A model generated the notes under the pieces. That model did no database searches. It had not been told where the DNA came from and saw only the letters and a program-made list of their open reading frames with translations. From NCBI RefSeq assembly GCF_963662255.1, contig NC_085052.1, positions 8,621,807-8,685,806 on the forward strand: DNA of 64,000 bases. The letters are read 5' to 3'. Below are positions 1 through 12,784 of this stretch, one piece after another. The position numbers and the translations under genes were made by a program. The stretch's first letter is position 1, and every line of letters starts with the position of its first letter. This stretch comes from Cinclus cinclus (Eukaryota; Chordata; Aves; Passeriformes; Cinclidae).

Positions 1-1499
1 CTGATCTCTCCAAACCACCCAGAGGTCCCAGATGCCCGCTCATTGAAGAGGCTGAGAATAGTCAGTATGTTTCAGATGGTTTTGCCTTCAGTTTTGCTTG
101 TCACATTGGGTTTTAAAAAAACATTTTTACTTAAAAAAAAAAAAAAATCCAGATACACTACTGCACAGTGATTCTTTGTTCTTGGTGATTCAGTCTACTA
201 TATGGCTGTGTTCCTTACATATTAGGCCAAAAAGTACTGGTAGTCCTCCTCCTGAGGTTGACATTGACATTTACTTCAAAATGCAGGAATTTCTTAAACC
301 CCTCAGTTTTTTATAAGGAATGTGTTGTACTGAGCCACCATCATCTTGGCTTCTGAATGTTTTTGTCAGGTACAAAGGAAGTTAAAAGCAAGCCTTTGCA
401 CAGCCTGCAGGAGGCAGGATCTCAGGACTGGTCCTTCACCCACACTCCTGCCCAAAACAGGGTATGACTGAGTCAGGTATTTACTTTGCAGAAAACAGAG
501 AAGAACAGCACTGATTTTCTCCTTAAGGTTGTAGGAACGTACACAGATAAAAAAGGTTTTTAAAGGAGCTAACTTTGTGCAGAGAGCAGATTTCAGAGAT
601 CCTCACACAGACATAACTTGCTCGTGTTCACCTGCCTGTCCAGGCTGCAACAGAAAATGTTTATGTGAGATTCCCACTCCTACATCACCCATCTCTCATC
701 CTTATCACCATGCTGGCAGCACACATGTGGATGAGATCAGGTGTACACTGACCATGGGACTCCAGCACAACTAGCATCCCACCCCTGAGAGCAAGACACC
801 CAGCTAGGGTCTGCTTTATACCCAAAACTTCCTGCTAAGACTGCTTCACAAAATCTTAATACCTTCAATGAAATTAAAAGGTCAGGAAAAAAAGAGGGGA
901 AATAACCATAAAAAACACTTTTAAAATATCCCAGCCTCATAATAGTAGTATCTGCAGGCTGAATTCAAAATTTTGACCTACCAAGCTTAATAATATGCTA
1001 TTAAAACAATTTTTCCCCCAGTTTTCTTTCACCTTTGGACACAGATAAGCAGCATGACTGTGCCAGAGCAAGATGCAAAAAGTCTTGCCAGATGAGTGAA
1101 GCACCTAAATGTAAATAAATGCACCGGTCTTAAAAGGAGCCTCATGCTGTACCTTCCACAAGACATACTGAACATAATTTCAGTTTAATATTCTGTTTCT
1201 CATTATGGGCCTTGGAGACTCTCTCAAGCACCATGAAAAGCAGTATTAACCCAGCCCTCAGCACTGGGGACAGCAATCCAGCCAAATTATTCATGCTGGT
1301 CTTTTGCTTCAATTTTTGTAGTCTTAACTTAATGTTCTTAAACAAATCCGAAAGGAGGATGGCTGACAAACAGAACAGATTTTACTTTAGACATTACAGA
1401 CAGCCATGTTATGCAGCCTTGAGTCATTAAGCTGAACTCCTAGGGGGAGTTTCATTGGAGCTGGGAGTAAAGGCTGACATGGAGCTTGTGGTTGTCACA

Positions 1500-1612
1500 G
1501 CCAAGCACTAAAAAGAAAGAGGGTTAAAAAGGGAAGGGGGAAAAAATGGTGGTGGGGGGGAGAAAAGAGAAAGTTGGGGGGAAAAAATAAAAAAAAAAAA
1601 GGGTGGGGGGGG
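1500..1612. repeat. G/A-rich low-complexity tract
   Basis: A nearly pure purine stretch with repeated G runs and A runs, including an 11-A run and a G8 block near 1611. In the TCF7L2 transcript (minus strand) it would be pyrimidine-rich. Confidence 0.8.
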
Positions 1613-2319
1613 ATACCCAAGTCGCCACACTCTCCTTTCCTCTCTTTGTAATCCAGCTATGAAGATTAGCCTCAAATCCTGATTTCAGAGATAGGGGAAA
1701 GAAAAGAAGTGATTTGCAGGTGTTAGCATTTTCCTACAGATCTTCAGGGCAGCCCAATTGATTTGGAGATGAAAAACTGGCATAGGCACACTTGATGTGT
1801 AGACTAGACACAGCAACCAGGGTAGAGAACCAGCTTCTATCCCTACAGGTTACACTTGCACAGAAACACCAGGATGCTCATGAAGTACCCCTCACCATTC
1901 CACAAAAAATATTAACTGCGTTTTCACAGCTGCAGAAGTGGATGTAGAGCCCTGTGCAAGAGCAGCCTGGTCCCAGGTGCTGTGGGCAGACACAGCAGCA
2001 GCAATGGGGACACCAGAGATGCCTGACACATCCCAGGCCAACTGGCATCTGCAGCCACTTTATCTTCCCCAAATGCCATTACCCGCTCTAACTTTATTTA
2101 TAAAAAAAAAAAGACCATTTTCATTCCACAAAATTAATGTGGCCTGGGGTCAGTGCCAGGAAAAAGGGTGGAAAAAAACTGTCCCTTATTTATATATTTT
2201 AACAGAACAAGGCAAAACAGTTTGTTGCTAGAAATAAACATTTAACCTTGCAGAACCACCCCCCCTCCCAAAAACCCACTGCTCTCCCCCCTCATTCCCT
2301 CCTCCACCTCCTCTCCTTC

Positions 2320-2500
2320 CAACATTGTAAGTAGCACAAAAGATCACATTACAAATGCCAGCTGTGGCTCTTTCAGAAGGTGGCCTCCATCTCGGAGGTA
2401 GTATATGTTCCTCATGGCCTAAGTGGTTGCTATGGTAAATATGCTTTTTATTGAATAGCAGAGTGAAACAGCTTTTAAATAGACCCATAAGAACCCCATA
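2320..2500. promoter_or_regulatory. Candidate conserved non-coding element
   Basis: The stretch has balanced, non-repetitive sequence with unbroken AT-rich words (GGTAAATATGC, TTTTTATTGAATAG) around a GC-richer core (CCATCTCGGAGG), unlike the low-complexity DNA just before it. This is a visual judgement only; no alignment was possible. It lies about 2 kb downstream of the exon in the transcript sense. Confidence 0.22.
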
Positions 2501-4432
2501 AATGGTCAAAACACAAAGCAGATCAACCTCAGCCTCCCTGGAAGCAGGTTTCACTTTATTTTCCAAAATGATTGTGATTTTTGAACCCTTTTTGGTATAT
2601 TTTGTTGACCACTCATCTCCACCTCACCCACACCTGGATGGAAGGGCTGGAGAGAGTCAGGGAAGCCAAGACCTCAATCAACCCCCTCAGCAGCATAGGC
2701 TGCTTTGGGTTTTAAAGGCAAGTGTCTGCCCTCCTGCAGGGCAGCAGCCTCAGGGACAGTGGATGCTCAGCACTGGGAAGCTCAGGTGATCCCATCCTGC
2801 CCCCCCCCAGCTGCAATCACCCAGGAGAAGCCTCTTGCTCCCTTCTCCATCTCTTCCTAGGAGCCTGACAACACTTCAGCACACCAGAGCCCCAGACACA
2901 TTCCCAACCCCCTGTGTCAGTTCTCTAGCACAGCAGTAAAAGGAAAAGAATTAAAATAGGAAAGTTTCTCTAAGCTCATTTCTTATTAGGAGTAAGATGA
3001 TGGCAGGTTTTGATGACTGTAGATTTCTGATTAAGCAGCCAGACATCTTTTCTCTGATCTCTTCCTCCACTGACAGCCCAAGTGGACAGGAAGGAAAAGC
3101 AAAGTAGTTCTGAAAAAGTGAAGCAGCCAGCACTAGATATTAACTGGGCAGATATCAGTCTTGTTCCAATTGCTCTCTGATGGATTGAAGAATGGTTTAG
3201 AAGCTATGGATTCTAAAACATAGTAAATCTTTTTTTTTCTTTTTGAATAAAGAACTATGACATTCATCACAATGGGTTGACAATTCTCAACCTAAAGAGA
3301 CAACAATGGAAAAATGAGCACCTCAAAATGTTTAGTATGATTTGAGATTTCTAGCAAAACCAATATGTGCCTTGTATGATGTACCAGCTATGTCAGCTCC
3401 AGACTACAGAGCAAAAAGTAAAGAATGAGCAGTTTTTTTCCTGGTATTTTCCTTATCATCTAAAGGTTGTAAAAAAGTTTGTTAAAAAATCACATTAAAC
3501 TTGATGATGATTTTTTTTCAGAATAAATATTCTAACCCACTACACGCCATTCTCCCCAGAGGTAAATTTTCCAGATGAATAGTCAGAACTAAGATGCTCT
3601 TTAAAAATAGATGGCACTGACACTGGCTGTGGGTGAGGACGGACCATGGCATATCACCTCTCTTGCAAATCACAACATAAACAAACCATTTCCTCATAGA
3701 TCTCTATGGATGCTATTTTAGAAAGTAAAATAAACCCCTAAACCACTCTCATTTAAGTTTGTACTGAGCATTGCAAACTCAACATTGTTTTCACAACAGA
3801 AGCACAAGACAAATTAACAGAATTGAAAATTTAAGTTACAAGTCAATAAATAATAGTATTTTTTAAAATAGTATTCATTATTAAGAGAGTTCTATATGTT
3901 ACAGGTAGTAGTAAACATTTGATAACAATGTTTATACTAAATGAGATGTCATCACAACACAAAGAAACATGTGCTTTGTTGAACTTGGCTCTTTTGAGTC
4001 CAGGTTAAAATCCTGAACAACTTTCAAACTCTCATGCAAGATTTTACAATTAGAAAAGATTCCTTTAAATAGAGGACATAGAATAGGCTTTATTTTGATT
4101 TTTCTAATGCTTTCCAGACAGTATCTTCACTTCAACACTGTCAGATGTGTAAACCAGCCTGACTGGACTCTGCTGCCACTACGTAATTCTGCAGTGTGTA
4201 AATTTAGAGCATTTTTGATTCCCTGGTCTCCTGCAAGACATATGGATGATAATTTCATAAACAGCCCAGTGATATCAAAATTAGTCCCTCCTTTAACCAC
4301 AGGCTTGTTAGGGATTTGTTTGTTTTGAGGTATTTCTCCTTTGGTCTGTGTAAAAGAAAACTGAGGACAACCAATGCCATTAATGTCAAATGCCTTTTTT
4401 AAAAAACAAAGGAAGAACATCTTTCTGCGTTT

Positions 4433-4438
4433 ACTTAC
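4433..4438 (-). other. TCF7L2: Splice donor of the TCF7L2 exon (GTAAGT)
   Basis: The exon ends CACATCGTT and is followed on the minus strand by GTAAGT, a perfect consensus U1 site apart from the T at the last exon base. The next TCF7L2 exon (beginning SNKVPVV) is not found in the 4.4 kb that follow, so it lies beyond the window. Confidence 0.92.
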
Positions 4439-4540
4439 AACGATGTGTGCTGGAGATGGAGACCTAGCATCCTTGAGGGCTTGTCTACTCTGAAGGCTCC
4501 CTGCCTGAACATCAAGCAGTGGCCATTTCATCTGCAGATA
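4439..4540 (-). CDS. TCF7L2: Internal coding exon of TCF7L2 (TCF4), partial gene
   Basis: TCF7L2 is the nuclear HMG-box factor that binds Wnt-responsive DNA and recruits beta-catenin or Groucho/TLE corepressors. Read on the minus strand, the exon gives 34 codons starting YLQMKWPLLDVQAGSL and ending RSPSPAHIV, which I recognise as identical or nearly identical to the vertebrate TCF7L2 segment between the N-terminal beta-catenin-binding domain and the HMG box. It contains no catalytic or DNA-binding residues itself; it is a linker rich in Ser/Pro (RSPSPAH) near the corepressor-binding region. The exon is exactly 102 bp, starts and ends in phase 0, and is bounded by CAG at the acceptor and GTAAGT at the donor, so it can be skipped without a frameshift. 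In the common human numbering, recalled from memory, it is exon 4. The flanking exons are not in the window. The open frame continues past the donor into the intron to about 4127, which is not coding in the normal mRNA. Confidence 0.96.
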
Positions 4541-4562
4541 CTGGATGGAGGAAACAAAAATG
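4541..4562 (-). other. TCF7L2: Splice acceptor of the TCF7L2 exon
   Basis: On the minus strand the exon is preceded by a pyrimidine-rich stretch (TTTTTGTTTCCTCCATCCAG) ending in the AG at 4542-4541. The next codons are TAT CTG CAG ATG (YLQM). A second AG inside the exon (CTGCAG, nine bases into it) could be a competing acceptor three codons downstream. The first AG is chosen because it yields YLQ, the known start of this exon in TCF7L2 proteins. Confidence 0.9.
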
Positions 4563-5608
4563 GGAAAAGAAAAATGAGTTCAGAAAATAAAGGCAAAAAA
4601 AATAATAACAAATCTTAGGTAACATGGATAAAAAAGTATAAATTAAAATTTATGCAAGGAACTGAAATAAAAAATTAAGACAACCTTACATGTTTGTGGA
4701 GACAAAATCTGTACAGAACTAATGATTTCATACCACTGTGTTACAGTTCAGGAATAAGAAAATAAAGCAAATTGCAAAGACAGTACTACATTAATTTTAC
4801 TAATCATAGCAAATCTAGAAGTAGAATAAAACCCACAAAGAAACAAAATATAATAAGCATGGAGAGGATGGGACAAGGGGAAAGGTGGATATCAGTGTCA
4901 GGAGAGGGAAAACATGTCATGAATTAAGAATATGGTCTCATTACTGAATGGGTCATCTGTCAGCCTTCTTTCAACAGATGTACTAAGTCAACTGCTCCAA
5001 CTCCCCAGTGCTGTATGAGCCCTAAAGACAGAGCACTATCCCAAAAAGACCCAGCGCTGCTGGGTCTTAGCACCTATTTTCTTTACTTTTCACAATTTCT
5101 GGAAGACACCATGAATTTTCTTCTTGCTTATCTTCTGTCAGACAACCCAGGTTTCATGACAGCCACAACTCTGTGGCACTGCCACCAGCAGACAGGCTGA
5201 ACACACCCAGGTGCCATGTCTGCAGCACAAAGGGGTACTGATTCAGAAGAAAGAAAAGCTTCAGCTCGCTGCACCAGAAGTGCTAGATTCTGAACAAAAG
5301 CAGATCCACGGAGAAATTAGTTATCCCAAACAAACTCCTGTGCTGTACATCTAAATATAATTTCAGCCCAAGCTTTTCTCTTTGCACTGTACTGTGCTGT
5401 CCCAGTTAGTTACAGTCCCAGTTAATGCAGGACTTCTAAAAGCCCTGCGTCGTGCTGTAAGAAATGTGTACATTCAGCCCCCTCCCAGAACTAAGACAAG
5501 CAGCTGCACACTTAGATCAGGCCACTGCAGCAGCTCCTCTTTAGCACTAGATGCTGGTTGACCTGACAGATCTATTCCTAGAAAATACCTACTAGAGAAA
5601 TAGTTAAG

Positions 5609-5685
5609 GTTTTTTTTTTTTTGTTTGGTTGTTTTTTGGAGTTTTGTTTGTTTCTTTTGTTGGGGTTTTTTTGTTTTTTTTTTTT
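5609..5685. repeat. T/G-rich low-complexity tract
   Basis: Runs of 9-14 T broken by GTTTGG, GTTTG and GGGG. Similar tracts occur at about 19905-19975, 41070-41098, 43850-43945 and 56411-56488. They may be decayed tails of retroposed copies or simple low-complexity growth. Confidence 0.75.
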
Positions 5686-8600
5686 AAATAAGAGTAATCT
5701 TGAAGAAGCACCATGCACAAACAGCTGCTGCCACTCCAGGCGAACAAGGGAAGCTCTATCTCAATGTCCACGAAGGAAGGAAGGAAGGAGACCTGGTTCC
5801 ATGCTTTCAGCACATCACTATCTAAAACATTTGCTCACATGCAAGGCCTGTTTGCTGCAAGACTCTGGGTACTGAGGTGCCCAAAATCAGAAGCCAGCAG
5901 GAGAATGTGTTACCAATCATTTGGAGGGCCTGAGTTTTCTGCGCTACTGGAATGCAAATAAACAAAGCCATACTCTGGATTTGTGCCCCATATGAGTTCC
6001 AAAAGTTCCAAGAAGTCTTGTTTTTATTCATGTTCACATTTGGGATTTGTGCAATGTGGACCAGAATGTTTCAGCACTTCTTAAAAACAAGAAATAAAAC
6101 CCAAACAAAGCAGAACTAGACAACCCATAAGCAATATTTCTAACTCTTATGACTTGATTGTAAGCCTCCAGATATTTGATCACTTGCATCAAATCCCTGC
6201 TCTTCAATATATGTGACCACAACATAAATTTTAAAGTTGAGATGATGTTAAAGCAACTTTCTAACCCTTTGTGGTTTCAAAAAAGTGCACAAAAATGCAA
6301 ACCAAGTGTGTAGAATTTGGACCCAAAGCCTAAGCCAACTGAGAGCCAATTTTTAAACTTGAGGGGAAATCTGATACCGTTACAGCCTTTCAGATGGCAC
6401 TATTATTAAACAAGTCAACTGCTACATTTTTAAAAGTCTACCAGTTTTCCTAGACAGTAATTAAAACACCACCACATAGAGGGGTGCACAACTTTGCAGA
6501 ACGGGTCCTGATGGGTCACAGCTACTATTGGCTTCCTCAGGTTTTCCAGACAACCAGTGAAGTATTTTTCCCTTCTTCAAAAGAAAATGTCCTCACAGGA
6601 TACGTGCATGACTCTGCTTCAAAGTCCACAGTGGTTTGGGAGAGCAAGAAGCTACCACTGCCAGAGCTGAAGATGACAGCTCAGTGGCTTTTCAGGGAAC
6701 AGACACCAAGCCATTACCCACAAAAATAAACTCATCACCTTCATTTTTCCATGACCATTCCAGTCTCAAGCAACCCTAGAATATCCCTACAACCATGACA
6801 GCCTGTGAGGAGCTCAGGTCAGCAGCTGTCCTAAAACACAAGCTGAGAAACACGTGGGCTTCTCTGAGACTGCCCCAAAGGCAGACAGAGGCATTGACAA
6901 GCAGCAGGGGTGAGCTCACAGCAGACCCCATCCAGTCAGTAATTATTGCAGGGATTACGAAGCCTTCAGGACTGTCAGTTCTGCTGTTTTTTACTAGCAA
7001 TAAATTCCATTAGAAGAAACAGAGCAAGAAGGCATGGTTGCTCCCACTCCACCTCTATCCCACAACAGCCCATGCTTTCAGTGTGTACTTTCAGCTCCTA
7101 CACCAGGCTGACCTAAGGGCAAGATGAACGTTTCAGAAGATCCTACTGTTACACTTTGTTTTTCTCCTTTTAAAACCCTTAGTCTGGATTCTCAGTAAAG
7201 CCTTTCTCTTACCCACCCCTGGCAAAGAGGATCCAAAAAGTCTTACAGTGCAAAGGCTAAAGCACAAACAGCTTCTCTTGGACATGCACATGAAGCCCAG
7301 CAGGAAGAGCCCAGACCCAGAGGGCTCAGTTTTGCACACAAGCACAGACATGGACAGCTTCCACTTCTACCAGTGGACAATACACCAGTGGGGGACAAAA
7401 TAAAATCAAATAACCAGACCCAAGGGAAAGCAGTAAAGCACAAGGGGTGATGAAGTAACTTCCATGAGCTCTACCGAGTGGCTAGGATCCAGAACAACCT
7501 CACAGCCCCACCAAGGGAGAGATGTTCTGTCTGTCATATAAGCAGAGGGGGCCACAGCCAATGCCCATGTCAAACTAGTGATCTCACAGCTTCACTGGCA
7601 GGATGTTTGCAAAAGCAAAAAAAGTCCACTTTGCTGGCTTCAAAATGCCAGCCCTGTTGATAAAGTATGAAATATTAGCATTGTTTAAGGTGACGAGCCT
7701 GATTCAAGGCCTCCTCATCCAAGAATTGTCATGCCTGTAACACAATATTGATGTGGTGGCTTATAATTCTTACTTTACATAAAAGCTTCATTGTGTGCCA
7801 AATTCAATCTCCACAGGCTACCTGAGCCACAGATTTTTACAAGTCTACATTTCAGCGCTGCGAGTCTACAATACACATAATTTTCAATTATGTTAGGGCA
7901 GAACAGGATCACTGCCTATATAACATTACTGGTTGGAGGAAATGAGACTCAGCCCTACTGCCGAGAGAGCTAACTGGATCCAGATGGTGGCCAGGGAGCG
8001 ACGGCCCAGCAGCCACCCCCTCCACAACTCTCTCTTTCACAGTGGAGGGACATGCCAAGCCCTTGCTGGGGCTGGGAGCTGGGACAGGAGGATGCTTGGG
8101 CAGGGGGCGAGTTGCATCACCTCGGGGAAGAGGAGGGAGAGCCGTGATTGCTCTCACAGGTTTACTACTGCTGCCCTACGCTATGATATTCTTAATAAAA
8201 AGGAGAAAAAAATAAGTCCTGCTACAGCAAAGAGGTAAATCCTTTCCTTCCTCAAGCAACTAAATAGCAGGAAATCCTCTTCTCTTGGCCCTAAATGTAG
8301 ATTTGAGCCAGACAGTTCCTCTGATTTGCAAGGAGTCCACAAAAATCCAAAGCTGACTTTCCCAACCTTCTGACAGTGCTTTTACATTCCTGCATCGGGC
8401 AGCTGGGAGGGGGGAGAAGGGTAAGAAGGAGGGGAAGTTCCCACCATCCTGCTCCTGCAAACGCTGGACACCCACTCACTCTTCTCCTGCTTCTTGTGTC
8501 TCAGTGTGGAAATCAGGACTCGCCTGTACAAACACTGAACTTTTCAACAAATCAACTCTAACAAATCTGTGCAAATTATTTCAGAACAAAACTGTGGAAA

Positions 8601-11600
8601 TGGGCTCTGCTGGCCTGCTTTTAACATTTTTTTAATATAATGTCATCGTGGTGCAAGTACTTTATTCCCTGTTTAACAATATGATCTGATGGGGATCATT
8701 AGCATGTGTGCATTTAAAAAAAAAATAAAAAAAGTTTTATGGCAAGTCTCAGAGAGCTTAAGCAAAATAATTGTTAAGCTCCAGGCCTCCACTCAAGAAT
8801 TAAAACAAGTACGGGGTGAGCATACTTGAGAGAAACCAAAGCTTTTAAAGAGGCTGTTAAATTGTCAGCAGAAGGGAAAAGGCAAATCATTTGAATGGCC
8901 CAGACTTTTTCTGTAGAAAGGAACAAATAAAACCAAAAACCCAAGAACCTTCCTACATATCGACACCTCCCATCTACAGCCAGAGGGTCCCCCAAAGCAC
9001 AGACCCACCAGGAGCAGCTGCACAGCCACCTCCAAAAACTCTGCACAGCCACCCCTAAAACAGCCACCTTCCTGAGTACTGGCTGGGCAAACAAACATCT
9101 TTCCCAAGTTTTCACAGCAGAGTTGGTCAAAAGCAGCTAAACTTCACATCCAACACTAGAGGAGTTTGCTGGAAGCTCTGACTCAGGGCCAGCAGCTGGG
9201 GCAGGGCTCACAGTGGTGCAGCCATGGAGGAAAGGATGGCACTGAGCTCACAGGTGTTTCCTGCACTGGTGTCCAACCTGGACCTGTCCCCTTGTCACAC
9301 TATTGTTTTCACTGCTAGATTGCCCTACAAGTGATGTCCCACAACATATAAAAAACATAAACATGTTAAGGGGAAAAAGGGCCGTATTTTTAAACAGAAG
9401 GAAAGCTGCACAATGCTTTCCAGGTCAGGTTTCCTGCAGCTGGTGCTTATTAGCTCCCAGGAACTGAAACAAGCAGGAGCAGGGGTCCTGGAGTCAGCTT
9501 GATGCCACTGGTCTCCAATACCTCCCCTAAGCATTGGACCACACCTCCAAAGTTTGCACTTTCCCCCTGGATCTCAAATAGAAATATTCCTGTTCCGAGT
9601 TTTGGGGTTAGCCTCTCCCTTGAACAGCACTGTAGAATCATGTGGAAGTACACACGTGGATATCAGCGTGAAAATCAGGAGTTTCTCCAGTGTTTAGTTA
9701 GAAGAATTTCTGGGAGGAAACATGTAAACAAATTTTAACCAGAGATAATCCAATAGCAACACAGGAGATCACAATGCTGAGGGGAGAGCTGGTATTTACA
9801 GGGAAGCCAACAAGGAGCAAAGATTAACAAGACCATAATTGCTCTCTACAGACAAAAAAATAGTTGCAAGAGGATACTCATCTTGGTAGTTACAAAGAAA
9901 GGTCTGTCACCTAATAGTGTCCCACTTACATTACAAAGCTTCCTAAGATTTAAATGTAGACCCTTAGCTTCTGCTCCATTGCTTAATTTACCTCAATCCC
10001 TTTTTTCTGGTATTCAGTTATCACCTTGTTTGTAGAGGTGTGCTGTGTGAGAGCAAAATCTGAAGGATTTATTTTAAATAACTGAAGGAGGCTTTTGAAG
10101 GAACTTTTTAAAGGCCTCCTATTCCTTGCAGATCTGCAATGTCTGGAATTTTTTGTATGAGAAGTAATAGACACCACCCACGATGCTGAGCGCTTCTACA
10201 GAATATGTAATGCACCACCACGAGGCACAGGGGAGCTGCTCAAAACAAAAGCAGCAAGGTTGATTTCAGTGAGACCGATCCTTTCCACACAAAAGATTTC
10301 CCCAGAGCATTCAAGAAATTAAAGCATAAAATTGTAAAACATGGAAGTGTTTATCATATATCTCCACTTTTTATTTTACTAACATGATCCTTTAAACTAT
10401 TGCAACATACAGAAATAAATTATTAAATTAAATATATAAATAGGGGAAAAGTACAATAGGGGAAAGGCACAAAACCCAGGAACTGATGAATGTTATGTTC
10501 CTGCACTGACAGGTACACGTAAGGCCTCTACCAAATTTAAAATGTCCTGTAATTCTCTCATTATTGAGAATTTGAGTGACCTTGTCTCCTTCCCTTCCAG
10601 TAACACAAAGAAGTCCCTGACACAGGGACCTTGAGTTGCCCATTTCAGTATTTTGCCTGCACCTTTGTCACACTGCTGAGGTGCTGCTAGGGCAGAAAAA
10701 TGAGACAGCTGAGTCCTCCACTGGCTGAAAGTTAGAGAAATGTGTTAGTGATTAAACGGCCCAAGATCATCTCAAAGGAGGGACTGCTGAAAGCAGAAAC
10801 CCTGGGATCTGGAACAGCCTCACTGAAGACACAGAGCAGAGGATGCCCATTGCAGCGCCTCGGCAGCTGCAGCTCTCCCGACTGGACACGTGGGCATGTC
10901 CCAGAAAGAGCAGATCCTGAGCTTGCTCCTGACCTCTCTCCCCAGGCTCTTCTCCTGCGTCTCAGATGAGGTGCAATGTAACAGCTCCATCCCATTACCA
11001 CCGCCAGGCATCACCCCCCTTGCACGGGTTTGCTGTACACAGTGGTAAGGGTGCAGAGGAGGCCACCTTGGGTGAGAGCTAAAGAGAATAACTAGAAGTT
11101 TTAGAAGAAGAAGAAGAACTTCCTCAAAAATTATTGCCTATGAAAGTTCAAGCAAATGCAGATAATTATTTGCTCATTCTGTCACAGAAGAAAGGTATTC
11201 TTGCCATCAGTTCTACTGAAACACTGAAGTAAATTTTGCTTCTACTGAAGGCAAGGATGGTAGGCTACAGTTGAGTTCTGGGATAGTGACACTGAGCATA
11301 AAGAAGCAACGTAAAGGCTAATCAGCTATGGCAGGAATTTAAAATAATTCTTTTAGCTTTACAAGAGGAACAGTGTTCATGTGACATAGAAGTACAGCAT
11401 TATTTTCTGCAATTCACATGGTATCTCAGCAAAGTAACTGCAGGCTATATTTCTCAATCCTGGGTGGAGCTTGGGAAAGCACCATTACTTTTTTCACACT
11501 TAATTTGAAAGACCCCCACAGTCCTTGCTGCACAAGCCAGCAGGTTGGCTGAGGACTATTCAGATGTCTGCAAAGTGCTGTTCCAAAAGACAGGTACAAA

Positions 11601-12562
11601 TAAAAGCATAATTTCAGTCAAGGAACAAGATCAAGCATTATTATCTACTTCGAACCAGAAAAAAAAAAAAACAAACCCCACCTTCATTTTTAAGACACTT
11701 TCCCCAAATATTCTCTGCAACCTGTCCTGTTGCATTTAAGCATTGAGTTTCCATTAGATAAAGAATGGGACAGTCATAAAATCTCAAGAAAGTTTTTCTG
11801 TAGGTGCATCTTGCTTAGACTCACAGTTTAACCAGCCTTCAAGATTCACTAAACAATTTGATGTACAGACACACAATTTCTCATTCTGGCAATCTCCCAG
11901 AAAGTGAGAGAACAATTGGTAACTGGTGTTTGCATGAAGTCCAAGAATGCATTTTATGGTCTATAAAATATAATTCCTTTCCTCCCCTTTAAATCAAGGC
12001 AGTAGAGATATCTGACAGCATTTTAGACACAGAGATCATGGCACTGAGCTACCTCCATTCTAATAGAGGAGCTGCTCCAGGGGAACCTTGCCTCCCTTAA
12101 AACTTTCCAACTCTGTTAAGAGCATAGCTCTATTTGTAAAGGAGGGGCTGTAACTCTGAGTTTTGCAACTACTTTTTAAATTTTTTTCTAAAAGGAAAAG
12201 CAAGAAGAAAAACCTCAGAAGGTAATAGTGCTCCGACGTCATGCAGCTTCGTTCTGCTTTAATGTTGCAGAATGTGTCAGCCCTGTCCTGCTCCCTACTC
12301 ACCACACATGGATCTGTAGCACGGGACAGAAGAGCTGTGCAAGGGGCAAAGGAGACCCTCCAAATCTGTCCCCATCTTTCCCTTCACTTCTACCATTTGG
12401 GAGTCTGAAATGAAACTGGAAACATGGGAATGTGCTTCCTAATTATGGGAAGCAACAACCAGGCTCATTCAGTACCCTGGTAGTGAAGCACATCAGGAAA
12501 TTAATCTCTACATGACCACTATACTGAACTGGCACCATTTCCCACTGCAACTCTGTCCTGCA

Positions 12563-12784
12563 TCATAGAATGGTTTGAGTTGGATGGGACCTTGAAGATC
12601 ATCCAAAGTTCCAATGTTCCTGCCATGAGCAGGGACACTGAGACCAGGCTGCTCAGAGCCCCATTCAACATGACCTTGGATGGGGTGTCCACAATTTTTC
12701 TGGGCAACCTGTGCCAGTCCCTCACCACCCTCACAGGAAAGAATTTCATCCTAATACCTAATCTAGACCTAACCTCTTTCAGCC
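12563..12784 (-). mobile_element. CR1 LINE 3' fragment (ORF2 C-terminal end), 5' truncated
   Basis: On the plus strand the segment begins TCATAGAATGGTTTGAGTTGG and continues through ACCTTGAAGATCATC, GCCATGAGCAGGGACA and CACCCTCACAGGAAAGAA, the classic reverse complement of the CR1 3' end. On the minus strand it encodes the CR1 ORF2 tail, including KFFPVRVVRDWHRLPRKIVD and LSSLVSVSLLMAG. Only about 220 bp remain, so the copy is severely 5' truncated, as most avian CR1 insertions are. A stretch of roughly 10 bp between the DTPS and NGAL codons is missing relative to the usual CR1 consensus. The open frame is a relic; no reverse transcriptase core is present. It sits in the same orientation as the host gene. 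Confidence 0.95.

Larger units (their letters stand above)
1..4438 (-). other. TCF7L2: First part of the TCF7L2 intron downstream of the exon
   Basis: This is non-coding sequence between the donor and the window edge, AT-rich, with no repeat family I can name. It holds a G/A-rich low-complexity tract at 1500-1612, a C-rich tract near 2258-2310, and short A/T runs. The stretch 2320-2500 has the look of conserved non-coding DNA (see separate entry). The short open frames here are not protein-like. From memory, the human counterpart is intron 4, about 50 kb long, which contains rs12255372. Confidence 0.85.
4541..12562. other. Intron segment with little recognisable content
   Basis: About 8 kb of intron directly upstream of the exon. 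I see a T/G-rich tract at 5609-5685, a short GAAGG repeat near 5774-5790, a perfect octamer word (ATGCAAAT) at 5952-5959 and a GAAGAA run near 11103-11118. No transposon family, RNA gene or exon is recognisable. Confidence 0.6.

Noticed and set aside
5952..5959. Perfect POU octamer ATGCAAAT
   Set aside because: A single eight-base word is expected about once in 64 kb on two strands, and its surroundings are ordinary.
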